A stretch of DNA of 47,124 nt from an uncultured Pseudomonadota bacterium (lineage in GTDB: Bacteria; Pseudomonadota; Alphaproteobacteria; RF32; CAG-239): contig CABUWG010000012.1 in NCBI GenBank assembly GCA_902495305.1, positions 1 to 47,124 of the forward strand, read 5' to 3'. The notes beneath the pieces are model-generated. The model did not search any database and was not told where the DNA came from. It was given only the letters and a program-made list of their open reading frames with translations. Shown here piece after piece: positions 23,486-32,561 of this stretch (its first letter is position 1; every line of letters starts with the position of its first letter). A program made the translations under genes and the position numbers.

Positions 23486-24778
23486 TTATTTTCCTTCCAT
23501 ATATTTCGAGATTGCTTTGTCCGGGCCGGAATTTGACGCGACCGAACTGTCCAGGCTGAAACCGACTTCCGAAACTCTGGATGCTTTCAGATAGCCTTTG
23601 AGAACAGCGATTTCTTCGCCTCTGGCCGCACCGAGGTCAAGCCTGTCGCAGGCATAGCGGGCGACTTCCTTCTCGGTCATCAGCGAACAGTCAAAAGTTC
23701 CGATGTTGGTTTTTTCCTGAATTTTTTTGTAGAGTTTGTCACGTTTGGCAAGCTCGGCAAAGACGGCTTTCGGCATTGCGTCCATCGATTCTTTCAGTTC
23801 TTTGATTTCAGACTTCTTCTCTTCATCGTCGTCTTCATCCGAAGCGCAGGATTCCGGCTCTTCGTCTTTGCCTTCTTCTTTTGGCTCCTCGTCATCGCCC
23901 GAACGCTCGGAATCGTTATAGCTGATTTTCTCGGCAATGCCGGCCGCCTCGCGGATTTGCTCTTCAGAGCCGCCCGCTTCTTTGACAATCGCCATAATCT
24001 GGCGAATGCCCTCGCGTTTGTCTACATCATCATCGTTGGCCGTGCCGCTTTCTGAGCGGTTGTAACTCATTTCTTCAAGTTTTTTGGCGATGGTTTCTTC
24101 TTTTTCCTGCTCGCCGCCTTCAAAGTCTTCATTCGGTTTAGCCGCAATAGCCATGACTTCCCGAATAAGTTCTCTTTTGTCCACGTCTTCGTCAAATGCC
24201 CGACGATTGCCGCGTTTTGCACTTTTTACCATGCTGTTAATCTCCTTCATTGAATCCATTGTGATTTTTCTGTCCATTACCCGGACATCAGAGCCCATGC
24301 GCCCTTCTTCCACCAAGGCAATGTGGTTGCCTCGGATATTTCTTTGAACGGCGTCGTAATGCTGGCCGTCAAAGGTCCCGGGGGTCAGCTCGTAATCGCA
24401 GAAATACCCCATGGACAATTCTTTCTTTCCGGCTTCGATTTCGTCTTTCAAAGTCTCGGAATAAATCTTCAAATCGCCGTACAGCTTGCCGTCTTTGCCG
24501 TAAACGTCACTGCCGGACGTGCCGTGTACGCCTTTTTCCTCCGCCGGCATCATTCCCGGCTCAGTGCCGAGCATGGTGTGGTCATCAACAATCGGCAACA
24601 GCTTGAAGCTGTTTATTGTTTCCTCAGATAAAAGCTCCTCCGCCGGGCGGTAAACCTGATAAATCTTATCCGGCTCCAGCTCAGAGCTGATTTGCTTACC
24701 CAGATAAGGAAAAACCCCCACTTTGGAGAGGGGGTTGTCCTTGATATACCAGAAATCGTTATGGTCTACTTGTTTCAT
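23486..24778 (-). CDS. Prohead protease-scaffold fusion (DUF2213)
   Basis: A 430-aa protein. The N-terminal 170 residues match DUF2213 proteases, with the conserved IRGNHIALVEEGRMGSDVRV. The C-terminal half is very acidic and helical, like a scaffold. It contains an internal duplication: DEDVDKRELIREVMAIA ... EEMSYNRSESG and DDDVDKREGIRQIMAIV ... AEKISYNDSERSG. It overlaps the MuF-like gene as ATGA and precedes cement and capsid genes. Confidence 0.85.
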   Translation of the reverse strand: MKQVDHNDFWYIKDNPLSKVGVFPYLGKQISSELEPDKIYQVYRPAEELLSEETINSFKLLPIVDDHTMLGTEPGMMPAEEKGVHGTSGSDVYGKDGKLYGDLKIYSETLKDEIEAGKKELSMGYFCDYELTPGTFDGQHYDAVQRNIRGNHIALVEEGRMGSDVRVMDRKITMDSMKEINSMVKSAKRGNRRAFDEDVDKRELIREVMAIAAKPNEDFEGGEQEKEETIAKKLEEMSYNRSESGTANDDDVDKREGIRQIMAIVKEAGGSEEQIREAAGIAEKISYNDSERSGDDEEPKEEGKDEEPESCASDEDDDEEKKSEIKELKESMDAMPKAVFAELAKRDKLYKKIQEKTNIGTFDCSLMTEKEVARYACDRLDLGAARGEEIAVLKGYLKASRVSEVGFSLDSSVASNSGPDKAISKYMEGK

Positions 24779-25605
24779 TTCTCTTCATCTTCAAATTTTA
24801 ACACCGGGCGCATTGTGCAATGGCAGTTCGGCAAATCGCCGGGAAAGCCTCGGGTGCCGGTGCTCGGGTCGATAACCGGAGGTTCGTCGATGCGGAAAAT
24901 GCCGTGGTTCAGCCCGGACGGATGTTCGCGCATATGGTAGCTGCGCGGCTGCTGTGATCCACCGGAATGTATCCATTCAAAATGAGTAAATCCCAGCGTT
25001 TTGGCGCGCCGCAGGCTTAAAGCCTCATAGGTTTTGTGCGTCTGGTCACGGGCAATATTCTTCGCCCGACGGTGCGTGACGCCCTCATAATGCTCCAGAT
25101 GCTTGGTAATGCTCTCAACGCCCTGCCCGCCCAGAATAGCGCGCGAAACGACCCCAGTTATCTCCTTAAAATACTGGTTCGGGATACTCTTAATCAGGTT
25201 GACGTTTTCAAAAATCGCCGCTTTGGCCGCTTCGTCTTCCTCCGGCGTGAGCTTCTTCCGGGCTTTAAGCTCCGGCGATATCTGCTTTACCGCAGCGTTC
25301 AAAGCCACCCAGGAATAGGCAATCAGCTTTGTCAACAGCTTTTTAGACAGCTCCTTTGACTTTTCGGCAAACTTGTCGCCGTATTTCTTTTGCAGATAGT
25401 TGAGCTTAATCCGCATCTGCGAGGAAATGCTGTCGTCCTCGGCAAATTTTATCTGGTTGTCTTCCTTGGCGTAAAGTTTCTTCAGCTCGCGGGCACATTC
25501 ACGGGTCATCGCCCGGCTCAGTTTCTCCAGCTCTCCCATATACCAGGATTCTATCCCGGCATTGGCATTGAGCTTGCCGCCGCGTATGATTTGAGGCTTT
25601 GCCAT
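24775..25605 (-). CDS. Head morphogenesis protein (SPP1 gp7/MuF-like)
   Basis: A 276-aa minor head protein. The C-terminal motif region RDQTHKTYEALSLRRAKTLG, FEWIHSGGSQQPRSYHMREH and PNCHCTMRPVLKF is the MuF core. I choose ATG at 25605; an in-frame TTG at 25638 would add 11 residues, and neither has a good ribosome site. No toxin domain is fused here; the toxin-like domain is on the portal instead. Confidence 0.85.
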   Translation of the reverse strand: MAKPQIIRGGKLNANAGIESWYMGELEKLSRAMTRECARELKKLYAKEDNQIKFAEDDSISSQMRIKLNYLQKKYGDKFAEKSKELSKKLLTKLIAYSWVALNAAVKQISPELKARKKLTPEEDEAAKAAIFENVNLIKSIPNQYFKEITGVVSRAILGGQGVESITKHLEHYEGVTHRRAKNIARDQTHKTYEALSLRRAKTLGFTHFEWIHSGGSQQPRSYHMREHPSGLNHGIFRIDEPPVIDPSTGTRGFPGDLPNCHCTMRPVLKFEDEEK

Positions 25606-25655
25606 AGAACTTTTTGCTTGCTTTTTATTGAGATTCAAGATATTATATTGATATT

Positions 25656-25744
25656 AAGATGATGCTTTGACATACAGAAATTTTCGCCTCAGCTGTATCT
25701 TTGAATAGCAGGTTCGGCGGCTGCTCTAAGCATCATCTTTTTTT
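25656..25744 (+). ncRNA. Candidate three-way-junction RNA between portal and MuF genes
   Basis: AAGATGATGCTT (25656-25667) and AAGCATCATCTT (25728-25739) form a perfect 12-bp helix followed by a seven-T run on the plus strand. Inside are two hairpins: ATACAG/CTGTAT (25672-25698) and AGCAG/CTGCT (25707-25725). A plus promoter TTGAGA (about 25629), 18 bases, TATTAA is possible. The strand is inferred from the T-run. The gene around it is transcribed from the other strand, so it may instead be an mRNA processing site. Confidence 0.4.
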
Positions 25745-27758
25745 ATGGCTTTCTTCTTTTAAATGCTGTAAGCAGAAAAGTAATTTTTCCGTTTTTAACT
25801 TCAGGTTCTATAACAGCCATCTTCTTATTATAGAAGATTTCATAACGCCCTTTCTCGTTTGTTCGGACAAATTCTCCTTTTTCTACTACGTCGGTTAAAT
25901 CTTTCACAAAAGCCGAAATGTCGATATTATCATCATTGCGCCTTTTTAGAATGTGAGATAACCCCCTTTTTTCATCTCCCCAAAACAAGGCAATATCGCC
26001 GACATCTTCACGATGAAAAGCAGATTTAACAAAACCTTTCTTTTTTTCCATAAGAGCCTGAATAGCTTCCTGCCCTTTAACACCGGAAATTTCTTCCTGT
26101 AAAAATTTTGAAATATCTTCTTTTTCTAAATCCTCTTTTCCATTATTTGAAGAGTTTCCGCCGCCTTTGCCAAATTGGCCGTTATCAGCACGCGGATGGT
26201 CTTCTTCTTTCCATTCGTCAAGCGTTTGTTCCGGCTGCTCTCCAAAGAGCTGCTCGCCGGCGGCGGTTTCGTCATCGAGAAAATTCTCTTCCATAAAATC
26301 GCTGTGTGGCATTTCCGCCAGAAGCCCGTTGTAGCCGCTGTTCGGGTCATCTATAATTCGCGCCCGCGATTCTTCCGGCGTAATCGCCCCGGCATTAATC
26401 AGCACGGCATCGGTATCGGCATCAATCTTACGGACTTCTGCCAATTCACGCTCGGTCGGCATGTCAACCGGGTTAAATTTGGTTTCCAATTCATAGGACA
26501 AACCGAACTCAGACTTTTCGACCAGCAGATTGTTCCGGTCAATCAGCGGCTTCATCTGGTTGTCCTGAATATGCTGCAGCTCCTGAATGTAGTCCTTCAT
26601 CTCATATTCGCCGGTCGCATTGAAGCCTTTCGGCGTGGTTTTCAGAAGCTTGGTCGCCGGCATGCGGGCAATTGAAGCCACCAGCTGATACTGTGTCATA
26701 ATCAGCGCGTCAAAATCGGTCAGCGACGTGTCTATCTGCTGCACATTATCGCCCGGACGTTTGAAAAAGACACCGTAGTTATCACGGCAGTAGGACAACT
26801 TACGCAGCTTTTCTTCAGCCTCTTCCTCATTCATGAGATAGGCTTCAATATTACCGTCAGCAATCAGCATGCGTTTGGTCAAGGCCATCAGCGGCGCCTC
26901 GTTGGCTACGCGCTCCGAAGCGTAAACGCGTTCGTAAATCTGCTGAGTAAGCGGCAGGCCGCCGAAATAATATGTCGGTTTCAGGACATCGGGCACTTCG
27001 TCGCCGGTAATATAAATAACGTGCGAACGATGAATTCTTCTGCCGTTTGGCAAACGCCACCAGGTCGGCTCGTAGAAATGAAGGCTTTCGGGTGCCGAAG
27101 TTGCTTCAGCATCAAGCTCGGGCGTAATCCAGTAAGGCTCGATCAGGGAAATGCCTTTATACGCACCTCGCCGCACACCGTCAATATTAAAAGGTTTGCT
27201 GTAATCAATGCCGTCAACTACCGGCAGCGCCAAGGCACAGCCGAAAATCTTGTTGTTGCGGGCAAAGTTGCGGGCAATATCCGAAATTCTGAATTTCTGC
27301 TCGGAAATCTGTTTAATCTTCACGAGCATGTCCGGATCATCATGCTCAGCATTCTGATTGAGGTTGACTTCGTATCCCGGACGAATAGCGTCCTCACAGG
27401 GAACGCTGCAGGCGTTGTTGATAATCCAGTTTTGCGAAAGCAAAGCGCAGGCCTGATAGCCGATAAAACCCTGCTGGGCAAAATGCGTAAAAATAATATC
27501 ATCGGCATAGTTGCTGACGCCGAAAACATTTTTAAGGCTGCCGCCGACACTGGCCGCATCCATAGCCTGACCTTTGGCGTTGACGGGCTTAAAGTCTTTC
27601 GAGGTTCTCTGAATGGAACGGCTCAGCAGTTCGTTGCGGTCTACTTCCGCCAGACGCAGCTTATCATAGATGTCTTCCCGGCATTTTAACTTGTTTTGAT
27701 TGGCAACCTCTTGGGCAACGGCTTTTTCAATCCATTTGTTAATAATTCTTTTAAGCAT
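25743..27758 (-). CDS. Portal protein (DUF1073) with C-terminal nuclease-like domain
   Basis: A 671-aa protein. Residues 1-510 are a DUF1073-type portal (SVGGSLKNVFGVSNYADDII; TPKGFNATGEYEMKDYIQEL). After a linker with EEDHPRADNGQFGKGGG (518-534), residues 575-671 form an extra small domain with FHREDVGDIALFWGD, GLSHILKRR (599-607), RYEIFYNKK and KITFLLTAFKRR. This resembles the BECR-fold RNase domains (PBECR) found at the C-termini of phage portal and MuF proteins. H602 and T664 are candidate active-site residues. Portal identity is firm; the nuclease call is moderate. Confidence 0.82.
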   Translation of the reverse strand: MLKRIINKWIEKAVAQEVANQNKLKCREDIYDKLRLAEVDRNELLSRSIQRTSKDFKPVNAKGQAMDAASVGGSLKNVFGVSNYADDIIFTHFAQQGFIGYQACALLSQNWIINNACSVPCEDAIRPGYEVNLNQNAEHDDPDMLVKIKQISEQKFRISDIARNFARNNKIFGCALALPVVDGIDYSKPFNIDGVRRGAYKGISLIEPYWITPELDAEATSAPESLHFYEPTWWRLPNGRRIHRSHVIYITGDEVPDVLKPTYYFGGLPLTQQIYERVYASERVANEAPLMALTKRMLIADGNIEAYLMNEEEAEEKLRKLSYCRDNYGVFFKRPGDNVQQIDTSLTDFDALIMTQYQLVASIARMPATKLLKTTPKGFNATGEYEMKDYIQELQHIQDNQMKPLIDRNNLLVEKSEFGLSYELETKFNPVDMPTERELAEVRKIDADTDAVLINAGAITPEESRARIIDDPNSGYNGLLAEMPHSDFMEENFLDDETAAGEQLFGEQPEQTLDEWKEEDHPRADNGQFGKGGGNSSNNGKEDLEKEDISKFLQEEISGVKGQEAIQALMEKKKGFVKSAFHREDVGDIALFWGDEKRGLSHILKRRNDDNIDISAFVKDLTDVVEKGEFVRTNEKGRYEIFYNKKMAVIEPEVKNGKITFLLTAFKRRKP

Positions 27759-29002
27759 TAAAAAAGGCCTCGCTTGTCCATGTCAAATTCGAGCGCATAA
27801 CGTGAGGTGTCAATTGCGTGGTTGTTCTTGTCCGGGTAATCGTCGCGCAAAGTTCCGTCTTTCTCCCGGATAAATTCATATTCGGCAAATTCCTTTGCTG
27901 TGTTCGGGCAACGCACCGGGTCGATGATTATCTGCTCCAGACGCTGTAGAAACTTAATTCCATAAGCAACCGAGCCTTTGCCCTTCTCAGCGCCGCGAAT
28001 GTTGAAGCCGGAACGCCAGAACTCGGCAATAGATTTTGGTTCTTCGCTGTCGGCAATAATCGTCTGGCGCGGGTCGAACATCTGGCGGATTAAGGTCATC
28101 GCGTCGTCATTCAACAGGCCGGGCTTGTAAATCTCGCCAAAGATGTAAAGACGCCGATGCTTGCGATCATAGTTCATTTTCAGAAAAACAAACGGGTCGG
28201 TCGCATAACCCCAGTCAATTCCCTGCCGAATGGCGTCAAACCGTTTTATCTCGTCATCGCCAATCGGCCGCAGCACAACATTGGTAAAGACGTTCGCACC
28301 GTTGCCGACACTCTCGCCCAGATATTCATGACGGTAAGAAGCCTCATCCTGCTTCTTCAGATACTCAGCGTCAATCCAAAACTGTTCGCCCAGCCATTCG
28401 CGGGGAACAGTCAGATACGTCGAATGATGAACGTATTTGTCCGGGCGACAAACGGCGCTTTCTTTATTCACCCAGTTAGATGTATTCCGCGGCGGATTGT
28501 AACTGTTAAAAACTACATAACGACAGCCACCGCGCAGAAACGACTGGGTTGTCTTGCGGATTTCCTCCGGACCGGAAAATTCGTCCAGCTCTTCAAACCA
28601 CACAAACTTGAAATAGCCTTTTCGCAGCTTGATAGACTTAGTCTTTTTTGGGTCGTCCAAGCCTTTAAAATAAATCGCTTGCCCGGTCGGCTTGTAGATA
28701 ACCCGCAGCGGCGTCAGCATAACTCTGAAAAAATCGCTCACGCCCAAAGCGTCAATTGCCCATAGTATCTGAGCAAAAACGCTGTCTTTCAGCGTATCGC
28801 CGACCTTGCGGAAACAAACCGCATTCGCCTGCGGGTCTTTTATTATACCCTGAACGATTTCAAGGCTTATAAACGACGACTTGGTGGAACCGCGACCGCC
28901 TTTAAGCCAGTAATATGTATAGCAATAATTCTTAACCAGTCGATGCAGTTCATAAAATGACGGAGCGATAAGCCCGGAAAGTTTTACGCTGCCTTCTTCC
29001 AT
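27758..29002 (-). CDS. Terminase large subunit
   Basis: A 414-aa packaging motor. The ATPase has Walker A GGRGSTKS (35-42) and Walker B FVWFEELDE (133-141). The nuclease domain has the acidic residues D263 (GIDWGYATDP), D318 (IADSEEPKSIAEF) and D398 (NNHAIDTSRYAL). It is of the Terminase_3/PBSX type. It overlaps the portal start by one base. Confidence 0.95.
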   Translation of the reverse strand: MEEGSVKLSGLIAPSFYELHRLVKNYCYTYYWLKGGRGSTKSSFISLEIVQGIIKDPQANAVCFRKVGDTLKDSVFAQILWAIDALGVSDFFRVMLTPLRVIYKPTGQAIYFKGLDDPKKTKSIKLRKGYFKFVWFEELDEFSGPEEIRKTTQSFLRGGCRYVVFNSYNPPRNTSNWVNKESAVCRPDKYVHHSTYLTVPREWLGEQFWIDAEYLKKQDEASYRHEYLGESVGNGANVFTNVVLRPIGDDEIKRFDAIRQGIDWGYATDPFVFLKMNYDRKHRRLYIFGEIYKPGLLNDDAMTLIRQMFDPRQTIIADSEEPKSIAEFWRSGFNIRGAEKGKGSVAYGIKFLQRLEQIIIDPVRCPNTAKEFAEYEFIREKDGTLRDDYPDKNNHAIDTSRYALEFDMDKRGLF

Positions 29003-29084
29003 ATCATTTCTTTTGTCTACAATTTTCTATGTTTAACCGTAATAACGGGCACTTTTTAGACTGGATAGACCAAAATAAACAAAA

Positions 29085-29462
29085 TCAAATATCATCAACA
29101 ATGGTCGGCGCCTGCGTAATCTTGGCTGAAATATTGTCTGTTACCAATCCGAGAAGCTTGGCTTTACCCATAGATGCCGAAACCATTGCCGCCGATGTCT
29201 TTGTCTCTTTGGCTATCTCCCTTGCTTCTTCAAGCTCAGTGATAATATCGTCAATCGTGAGGTCATAGCGTTTTAAGGCCCGCTGCTTTAATTGCTCAAC
29301 CCTTGCGGCAATCTTGGGGGCTTTCATGAGGTCGAAAGCTTCACGGTTGATTGTTTCGGCTTTCATCTTATCAGTATTGTAAGATTCTCTGTAGGCATCG
29401 GAATAAGTCAGACCTTTAGCGACGCCCTGACAGAACTTTTCCTGTTTTGCGGTTAGGGTCAT
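29085..29462 (-). CDS. Terminase small subunit
   Basis: A 125-aa DNA-recognition subunit of the Terminase_2 family: LTAKQEKFCQGVAKGLTYSD, AYRESYNTDKMKAETINREA and DIITELEEAREIAKE. TAGGAT precedes the ATG. It is followed by the large subunit after 82 bases, which is a little wide; no other gene fits the gap. Confidence 0.9.
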   Translation of the reverse strand: MTLTAKQEKFCQGVAKGLTYSDAYRESYNTDKMKAETINREAFDLMKAPKIAARVEQLKQRALKRYDLTIDDIITELEEAREIAKETKTSAAMVSASMGKAKLLGLVTDNISAKITQAPTIVDDI

Positions 29463-29465
29463 TGA

Positions 29466-29891
29466 TTATCCTAAAGTAGCGCGCCAGAGCAGCCCTTTGT
29501 TGTTTTGAACGAGCTGGTCAATATCGCCAATGAGGTTTTCTTCTCCATAAGACATCGGAAAGTTTTCTCTGAGGGAGTTTATTTGCGCGTGAAAGTCCGA
29601 AAAGAACTTATAGAGAAGAATGTTGTTTTCGTGAGTGTTCTCGGTAATGTCGGGGATAAGCGGGATTGTGTCCTGAAGGATTTGTTTTGATTCGGGCGTG
29701 TTGGCTTCATTGCCGAGATAAAAAACTTCTTTAAGTTCATCAATATAGTCGTCCCATTTTTCGGAAAGACGGTCAGCAAAAAGATGATTGCCGTAAAAAC
29801 TGTTATACTTGGCATGATAATGCGCATCTTTGGCCAGATTATAAGCCGCCAGAGCATAACATATTATTCTGTATACCGGAGATAAATCCAT
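29466..29891 (-). CDS. Small helical protein, possibly ferritin-like (DUF5856-type)
   Basis: A 141-aa protein, first gene of the late operon. The sequence LAAYNLAKDAHYHAKYNSFY, then DRLSEKWDDYIDELKEVFYL, resembles the helix pair of Dps/ferritin-like proteins (H, then D-x2-DEL). The family assignment is tentative. The start at 29891 is preferred to 30029, which would include the operator region. A GC-rich inverted repeat (29914-29944) lies just before it. Confidence 0.6.
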   Translation of the reverse strand: MDLSPVYRIICYALAAYNLAKDAHYHAKYNSFYGNHLFADRLSEKWDDYIDELKEVFYLGNEANTPESKQILQDTIPLIPDITENTHENNILLYKFFSDFHAQINSLRENFPMSYGEENLIGDIDQLVQNNKGLLWRATLG

Positions 29892-29999
29892 AACCGACTC
29901 AAGAAAAAGTAAAGCCGCCGGCATAATGGGAAAAAACCGGCGGCAATACAGCGGAGAACGCCTGAACGTAAGCAGATAAAAACAGGCTAAAAAACAAAT

Positions 30000-30068
30000 G
30001 CAAGAAATGTCTAAAGACAAATCTTGCATTATGCCTGAAATGTTATCTCACTCGGTACGTGTTGTCAA
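30000..30068 (-). promoter_or_regulatory. Late-operon promoter and inverted repeat
   Basis: TTGACA (30068-30063), 17 bases, TAACAT (30045-30040) on the minus strand. Immediately after the predicted start is an imperfect 12-bp inverted repeat, GCAAGATTTGTC (30027-30016) and GACATTTCTTGC (30011-30000), 10 of 12 paired. It could be an operator or a 5' stem. The terminase-to-lysis genes lie downstream. Confidence 0.6.
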
Positions 30069-30189
30069 GAGCTAAAATATCAATATGTTTACATTATTCA
30101 ATTCTTTTTAATTTAATAACACATTTTTTCAAAAACATTAAAATTAAAACGATTAAACTTTCAAGTTCTGTAAAAACAAGTTATTAATT

Positions 30190-30780
30190 TTAATTCTTTT
30201 TTCTCCATAAAACAAAAGAAAACCAAAGAAACAAAAGAGAAAAGACAATAGACAGAACCTTATCTGGGTTTTTATCACTGAAAACAAACCCTAAAAGAGC
30301 AAAAGCTAATACTCCACAACAGAATCCTAACGTTCTGCGAATAAAAAACATCAACGAACGGATTATTTTTCCGCCTGTCGATAACTCTTCTAATTGTACC
30401 CCTTTGTTATTTTTATGTTTTAAATCATAAATAACCTTCAAATAAAAATCCTGCGGCAAAAGCAAAATGGACGATGAACCGTCTTTAAAGTTTACTTCCA
30501 TAACCACACCGTTAGATTTAGCCGTATATCCTCCGACTAAAGCCCCCAAACCTCCAAACAAAAGGCCGCCGAGTAAACCTCTGCCGACAACGCTTCCGGT
30601 GCTCTTATTATTGTCTTCCTTAATAACTTCATAACTTTCTATTGTATCGGGAGTAAGCGGAAGTCTCTGCATAAATCCGGTATGTATTTTAATATTTTCT
30701 CCATACCATTGAATAATACAGTTTTTATATCTTCCTTCCAGAACTTTTCCTGTTGCAAAAGATGATGGAAATAAAGACAT
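30190..30780 (-). CDS. Membrane protein with glycine-zipper segment
   Basis: A 196-aa protein of unknown function. Residues about 65-85 (GRGLLGGLLFGGLGALVGGY) form a glycine-zipper, and residues 140-190 hold two hydrophobic helices. The N-terminal part could be a PH-like domain. AGGAGG precedes the ATG. It is AT-rich and lies with the HsdR-N-like gene between the late promoter and the antirepressor, so it is probably a moron. Confidence 0.6.
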   Translation of the reverse strand: MSLFPSSFATGKVLEGRYKNCIIQWYGENIKIHTGFMQRLPLTPDTIESYEVIKEDNNKSTGSVVGRGLLGGLLFGGLGALVGGYTAKSNGVVMEVNFKDGSSSILLLPQDFYLKVIYDLKHKNNKGVQLEELSTGGKIIRSLMFFIRRTLGFCCGVLAFALLGFVFSDKNPDKVLSIVFSLLFLWFSFVLWRKKN

Positions 30781-30789
30781 TTTTCCTCC

Positions 30790-31920
30790 TTATCGTACTT
30801 CTGCAAGCGCTTTTTTATAACTTTCTAAAAGAAGCGCATCAATTTCTTTATAGTCATGTGAAGAACATCTGATTTCTCGATTTTCCATCATCGGGAAATA
30901 GAAACTCTTGGTCCCATCTCCATTTTCAAGAAAATTAAAAATTTTTCCGCTTCTTTCTTTTTTATAGAAGACAGTAAATGTCGTTTTAAAATCTCTCCAC
31001 TCAATTTTATCAATACCCTGATACAGCTCATCGCTATCGACCAAAAAGGCGAGACGTTGCTTGGCATAAGTAAACGCATACATTTCTTCATCTGTCGTAA
31101 CAATATCTGATTGAGGCACAGGCACCATCTGAACCGTTTCCTGAGTTTCTTCCTTTTTCTCTTCAATTTTAACCAAACGTTTATCAGCCAAACCTACTCG
31201 GTCCAAAATACGCTTGTCTATAAAACCCTGAAAAGCGGTTTTAACAATATCAGTATTCTCTTCCATAACCTTGCGGGTTATTTTCTGGTTGATTCCTTCG
31301 GCATTGCTTAAAAGATAACGAATAAAGTCTTCACTCGGATTTTGCAGATTATTTTCCAAAAAATTGATAATAGAAGAAAAAATAACCTTCTTTTTAGCTT
31401 CAGCCCCGACATTGTCCGGGTCAAATTCACTTTTGCTGAAACTGGAAATTGCTTTAACCTGTTCGTCATCAATACGGCCCTGAGCAAACTCTTCAAAATT
31501 AAAAGAAATAAAAGGCTCGTCATCCATCATATTGGGAGAATCACAATCAGCAAAGAATTCATAATTAAGCCCATCCGTTAAAATACCAAGCTTAACACTC
31601 TTGCAGGCGTTAAAATAACTCTTCAGCTGTCCGCGATCTGCCTTGTCAACCTGAAGCTTGCACTCAATGGCAATAACAGCCTCGCCTTCTTTGAGAATAG
31701 CATAGTCAACCCGATTTTTATACTTATCGGAAAAATCCGCCGAATGTTCCGGACGAACTTCATCAACATCAAAAATATCATAACCGAGAAGCTGGATGAA
31801 CGGCAAAATAAGTCCCTGCTTACAGGCTTCTTCCCCCTGACAACTCTGTCTCCGCTTCATGCACATTTCAGCATGACGAACCAAACGGTCTCTAAATTGC
31901 TTTTGTTCATCATTTAACAT
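30790..31920 (-). CDS. HsdR N-terminal-domain (PD-(D/E)XK) protein
   Basis: A 376-aa protein. Residues 30-135 match the type I restriction HsdR N-terminal nuclease domain: KQGLILPFIQLLGYDIFDVD, then VDYAILKEGEAVIAIECK with D72, E86 and K88. No helicase or methylase partner follows. Stand-alone proteins of this kind are common on prophages and may act in defence. AGAGG precedes the ATG. It lies between the antirepressor and a membrane protein gene, all in one direction. Confidence 0.8.
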   Translation of the reverse strand: MLNDEQKQFRDRLVRHAEMCMKRRQSCQGEEACKQGLILPFIQLLGYDIFDVDEVRPEHSADFSDKYKNRVDYAILKEGEAVIAIECKLQVDKADRGQLKSYFNACKSVKLGILTDGLNYEFFADCDSPNMMDDEPFISFNFEEFAQGRIDDEQVKAISSFSKSEFDPDNVGAEAKKKVIFSSIINFLENNLQNPSEDFIRYLLSNAEGINQKITRKVMEENTDIVKTAFQGFIDKRILDRVGLADKRLVKIEEKKEETQETVQMVPVPQSDIVTTDEEMYAFTYAKQRLAFLVDSDELYQGIDKIEWRDFKTTFTVFYKKERSGKIFNFLENGDGTKSFYFPMMENREIRCSSHDYKEIDALLLESYKKALAEVR

Positions 31921-31936
31921 TCGAATTCCTCTCAGT

Positions 31937-32515
31937 CTAACTCATTATAATTCTTTTAAGTTCTTCCCGAACCGCTTTGCGACAGGCACCTTCTATCACT
32001 TTAGACAGATTATGCATAATCGGGTCTAATTGAAGCAGACCAGTGTGTATTCCCTTATACACCGGTTCAGGAACGGAAATAACTTCCCCGTTGATTTTAA
32101 AAGACAACGGCGCACTGTTTTTGCGCAGGGCAAGAACAATGGCTTTTTTTATTTCATCGATGTTGGTGGAGCTTTTTTCTTTGTTGGCAACCGTATAAGA
32201 GCCGGTCTTGCGGATAGATGGCAAAACTTCGTCATAAACCCAATTTTCAAAAGGCTTGGCCTGCGGCTTGTCCGAACGGCAAGTCATCCGATACAAGTTA
32301 CCCTCATTAACAAATATAAGGCTTTGCTTACCACCTTTTGTAAGGGTTGACGTTAAACGACACCCCTTTTCATTTAATCTTTTCTTTAGATATGATAAAT
32401 TGGAAATTTCCAGAACTTTAGCAACATCACGAAAACAAAACCATGTATCCCCATTTTCATCAGCATAAGTTCTGATTGGTTGGCTTTCAAAGTTAAAAAC
32501 GGTCAAATCGTTCAT
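31937..32515 (-). CDS. Phage antirepressor with Bro-N domain
   Basis: A 192-aa protein. Residues 1-105 are the Bro-N DNA-binding domain: IRTYADENGDTWFCFRDVAK, LIFVNEGNLYRMTCRSDKP, FENWVYDEVLPSIRKTGSY. The C-terminal half is helical. It would counteract the prophage repressor. Expression looks controlled by a structured leader with an antisense RNA. The ribosome site GAGAG (in CATAGAGAGATTAAG) is also complementary to an upstream leader segment. Confidence 0.9.
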   Translation of the reverse strand: MNDLTVFNFESQPIRTYADENGDTWFCFRDVAKVLEISNLSYLKKRLNEKGCRLTSTLTKGGKQSLIFVNEGNLYRMTCRSDKPQAKPFENWVYDEVLPSIRKTGSYTVANKEKSSTNIDEIKKAIVLALRKNSAPLSFKINGEVISVPEPVYKGIHTGLLQLDPIMHNLSKVIEGACRKAVREELKRIIMS

Positions 32516-32561
32516 CTTAATCTCTCTATGTTAAAAGTTTGGAGACCGCTTCGCCCTGTTT

